In this document: positions 21,064 through 22,209 of the stretch, piece by piece
Layout: every line of letters starts with the position of its first letter
How positions within the stretch are numbered: position 1 is the stretch's first letter
Assembly (NCBI GenBank): GCA_031370485.1
Contig: JANMQK010000399.1
Span: 1 to 22,209 of the forward strand
Direction: 5' to 3'
DNA: 22,209 nucleotides
Origin: JANMQK01 sp031370485
GTDB taxonomy: Bacteria; Acidobacteriota; Polarisedimenticolia; Gp22-AA2
Notes under the pieces: model-generated
Seen by the model: only the letters and a program-made list of their open reading frames with translations
Databases searched by the model: none
Told to the model about the DNA's origin: nothing
Translations under genes and position numbers: made by a program

Positions 21064-22209
21064 CCTGACGTCCCGCGCCCTCGAGCAGCTGGCGGCGCTT
21101 TACGGGCTCCAGCCCTCCTACCACGACATCGAGGGCCGTCTCTGGACGGCCTCGCCCGAGGCGGTCCTGGAGACGCTCCGCGCTCTGGGCGCCCCCGTGA
21201 GCGGGCCGGCCGGCCTGCCCGAGGCCGTCCGGGAGTGCGAGCGTAGACGCTGGGACCGGAGTGCCGAGCCGGTCATCGTCGCCTGGGGCGGCGGTCCCCT
21301 CACGTTCGACGTCCGCCTGCCGGAGGCCGCCTCCGGGGACACCGTAGAGATCGAGGTGGAGATCGAGGGCGACACGGGCCGGCCGCGGCGCATCTCGATG
21401 TCCCTCGACGATGCGCAGACCGTCTCCCGCGTGGAGGAAGGCGGCACGACAGGCCTCCTCAAGCGTCTGGCGCTTCCGGGGGGTCTCCCGTACGGATACC
21501 ATCGCATGCGCATCTCCTCGAGGCGTGCCGTGTCCGAGAGCCTGATCGTCTCGGCCCCCGAGCGGTGCCCCGAGCCGGGGGGCGGGACGCGGCAGTGGGG
21601 CGCCTTTCTGCCGCTCTACGCCATGCGGAGCCGGAGCTCGTGGGGCATCGGTGACTTCACCGACCTCCAGACGTTCGCCGGCCTTGTCGGCTCCAAGGGA
21701 GGCCAGATCGCGGGGACGCTTCCGATGCTCGCCGCATTCCTCGACGTGCCGTTCGAATTCAGCCCGTACGTCCCTGTCAGCCGCCTCTTCTGGAACGAGA
21801 TCTTCGTGGATGTCCTGGCGATCCCCGAGCTCGCAGGCAGCGCCGCGGCCCGCGCCATCGCGGAGTCCAAGGAGACCCGCGAGGCTATCGCAGCGCTCCA
21901 GGAGGCGGACCTCGTCGATTACGCGCGCGTGATGGCCCTGAAGCGCAAGGTTCTTTTCGAGCTGAGCCGGTCCGTCCGCCGGTCCGGTGACGCCACGGAC
22001 GCGGCGATCAGAAAATTCGTGGACGAGCGCCCCGAGGCGGTGGACTACGCCCGCTTCCGCGCGACCGGCGAAAGACACCGGGCGCCCTGGCAATCGTGGC
22101 CCCGGACCGGAGCGGGGCCCGCGTCCCGGCCGGAGGGATTCGATCCGGAGATCGAGTGGTACCACCTCTTTGTGCAATGGGTCGCCGAGAGGCAGATCGC
22201 CGCCGCGGC
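21053..22209 (+). CDS. malQ: 4-alpha-glucanotransferase (GH77), 3'-truncated
   Basis: The enzyme transfers maltooligosaccharide chains in glycogen or maltodextrin metabolism. The frame is open from the ATG at 21053 to the window edge, giving 385 complete codons. The first about 160 residues form an N-terminal domain starting LEQLAALYGLQPSYHDIEGR, with a beta-sandwich part. The GH77 barrel then begins with WGAFLPLYAMRSRSSWGIGDF, followed by AGTLPMLAAFLD, FSPYVPVSRLFWNE, DYARVMALKRKVL and YARFRATGERHRAPWQSWP. The catalytic acids lie beyond the edge. The N-terminal extension puts it with the long MalQ forms. It overlaps the antiporter by 11 bases and has only a weak AAGG binding site, so it is probably coupled. 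Confidence 0.92.
   Translation, partial: MSPDLTSRALEQLAALYGLQPSYHDIEGRLWTASPEAVLETLRALGAPVSGPAGLPEAVRECERRRWDRSAEPVIVAWGGGPLTFDVRLPEAASGDTVEIEVEIEGDTGRPRRISMSLDDAQTVSRVEEGGTTGLLKRLALPGGLPYGYHRMRISSRRAVSESLIVSAPERCPEPGGGTRQWGAFLPLYAMRSRSSWGIGDFTDLQTFAGLVGSKGGQIAGTLPMLAAFLDVPFEFSPYVPVSRLFWNEIFVDVLAIPELAGSAAARAIAESKETREAIAALQEADLVDYARVMALKRKVLFELSRSVRRSGDATDAAIRKFVDERPEAVDYARFRATGERHRAPWQSWPRTGAGPASRPEGFDPEIEWYHLFVQWVAERQIAAA

Noticed and set aside
1..22209. Mobile elements, prophage genes, CRISPR arrays or a defence island
   Set aside because: I found no transposase, integrase, terminal repeats, spaced repeats or defence-type domains; gene order and composition look like stable chromosome apart from the short AT-rich island.

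Overview
The window is GC-rich, densely coded chromosomal DNA. At least four products are predicted lipoproteins or begin with export signals. Together with a bactofilin, a TypA/BipA GTPase, TPR proteins and a lysine-rich histone-H1-like protein, this suggests a free-living Gram-negative bacterium. Overall style (high GC, many GTG starts, this mix of TPR, bactofilin and lipoprotein genes) resembles Acidobacteriota or another deep-branching soil or sediment phylum. That placement is inference; there is no rRNA or marker tree here. I see no insertion sequence, phage gene, CRISPR array, tRNA or rRNA gene.

Left part (1-8251). Two tandem plus-strand genes (1-1250) encode paralogous envelope proteins, the first cut by the window edge. 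They converge on a long minus-strand block that runs, in transcription order, bactofilin (8251-7748), a methyltransferase-like protein with a large low-complexity insert (7668-6712), typA (6592-4745), a glycerophosphodiester phosphodiesterase (4748-3936, overlapping typA), and a small Lys/Arg-rich protein (3854-3492) with its own strong promoter and terminator. Two overlapping TPR genes follow (3338-1300); the second seems to need a CTG start or a frameshift.

Middle (8252-13291). A divergent promoter region with two palindromes separates bactofilin from a plus-strand exported HEAT-like protein (8604-9791). Next is a 403-base gap holding an AT-rich island and a very strong plus-strand terminator, possibly a small RNA. 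Then come ttcA (tRNA 2-thiocytidine synthesis, minus, perhaps leaderless), divergent from an HU-family DNA-binding protein with a good sigma-70-type promoter, a tiny one-helix membrane ORF, and a lipoprotein lipase of the LCAT-like family (minus).

Right part (13361-22209). A surface-anchored M49 (dipeptidyl-peptidase III) lipoprotein is divergent from an OPT-family oligopeptide transporter. The transporter is followed, with overlaps or short gaps, by an APC-family permease, a DUF1579 protein, a CPA2-type cation/proton antiporter and the start of a 4-alpha-glucanotransferase (malQ, running off the right edge). The peptidase, OPT and APC genes plausibly form a peptide-scavenging unit: envelope peptidase, oligopeptide uptake and amino acid transport.

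Most of the window is ordinary housekeeping and envelope biology. The observations most worth a second look are the intergenic unit at 9792-10194, the TPR gene junction at 2826-2829, the insert in the methyltransferase, the histone-like protein and the palindromic promoters at 8267-8530. I found no convincing wholly new multi-gene system.
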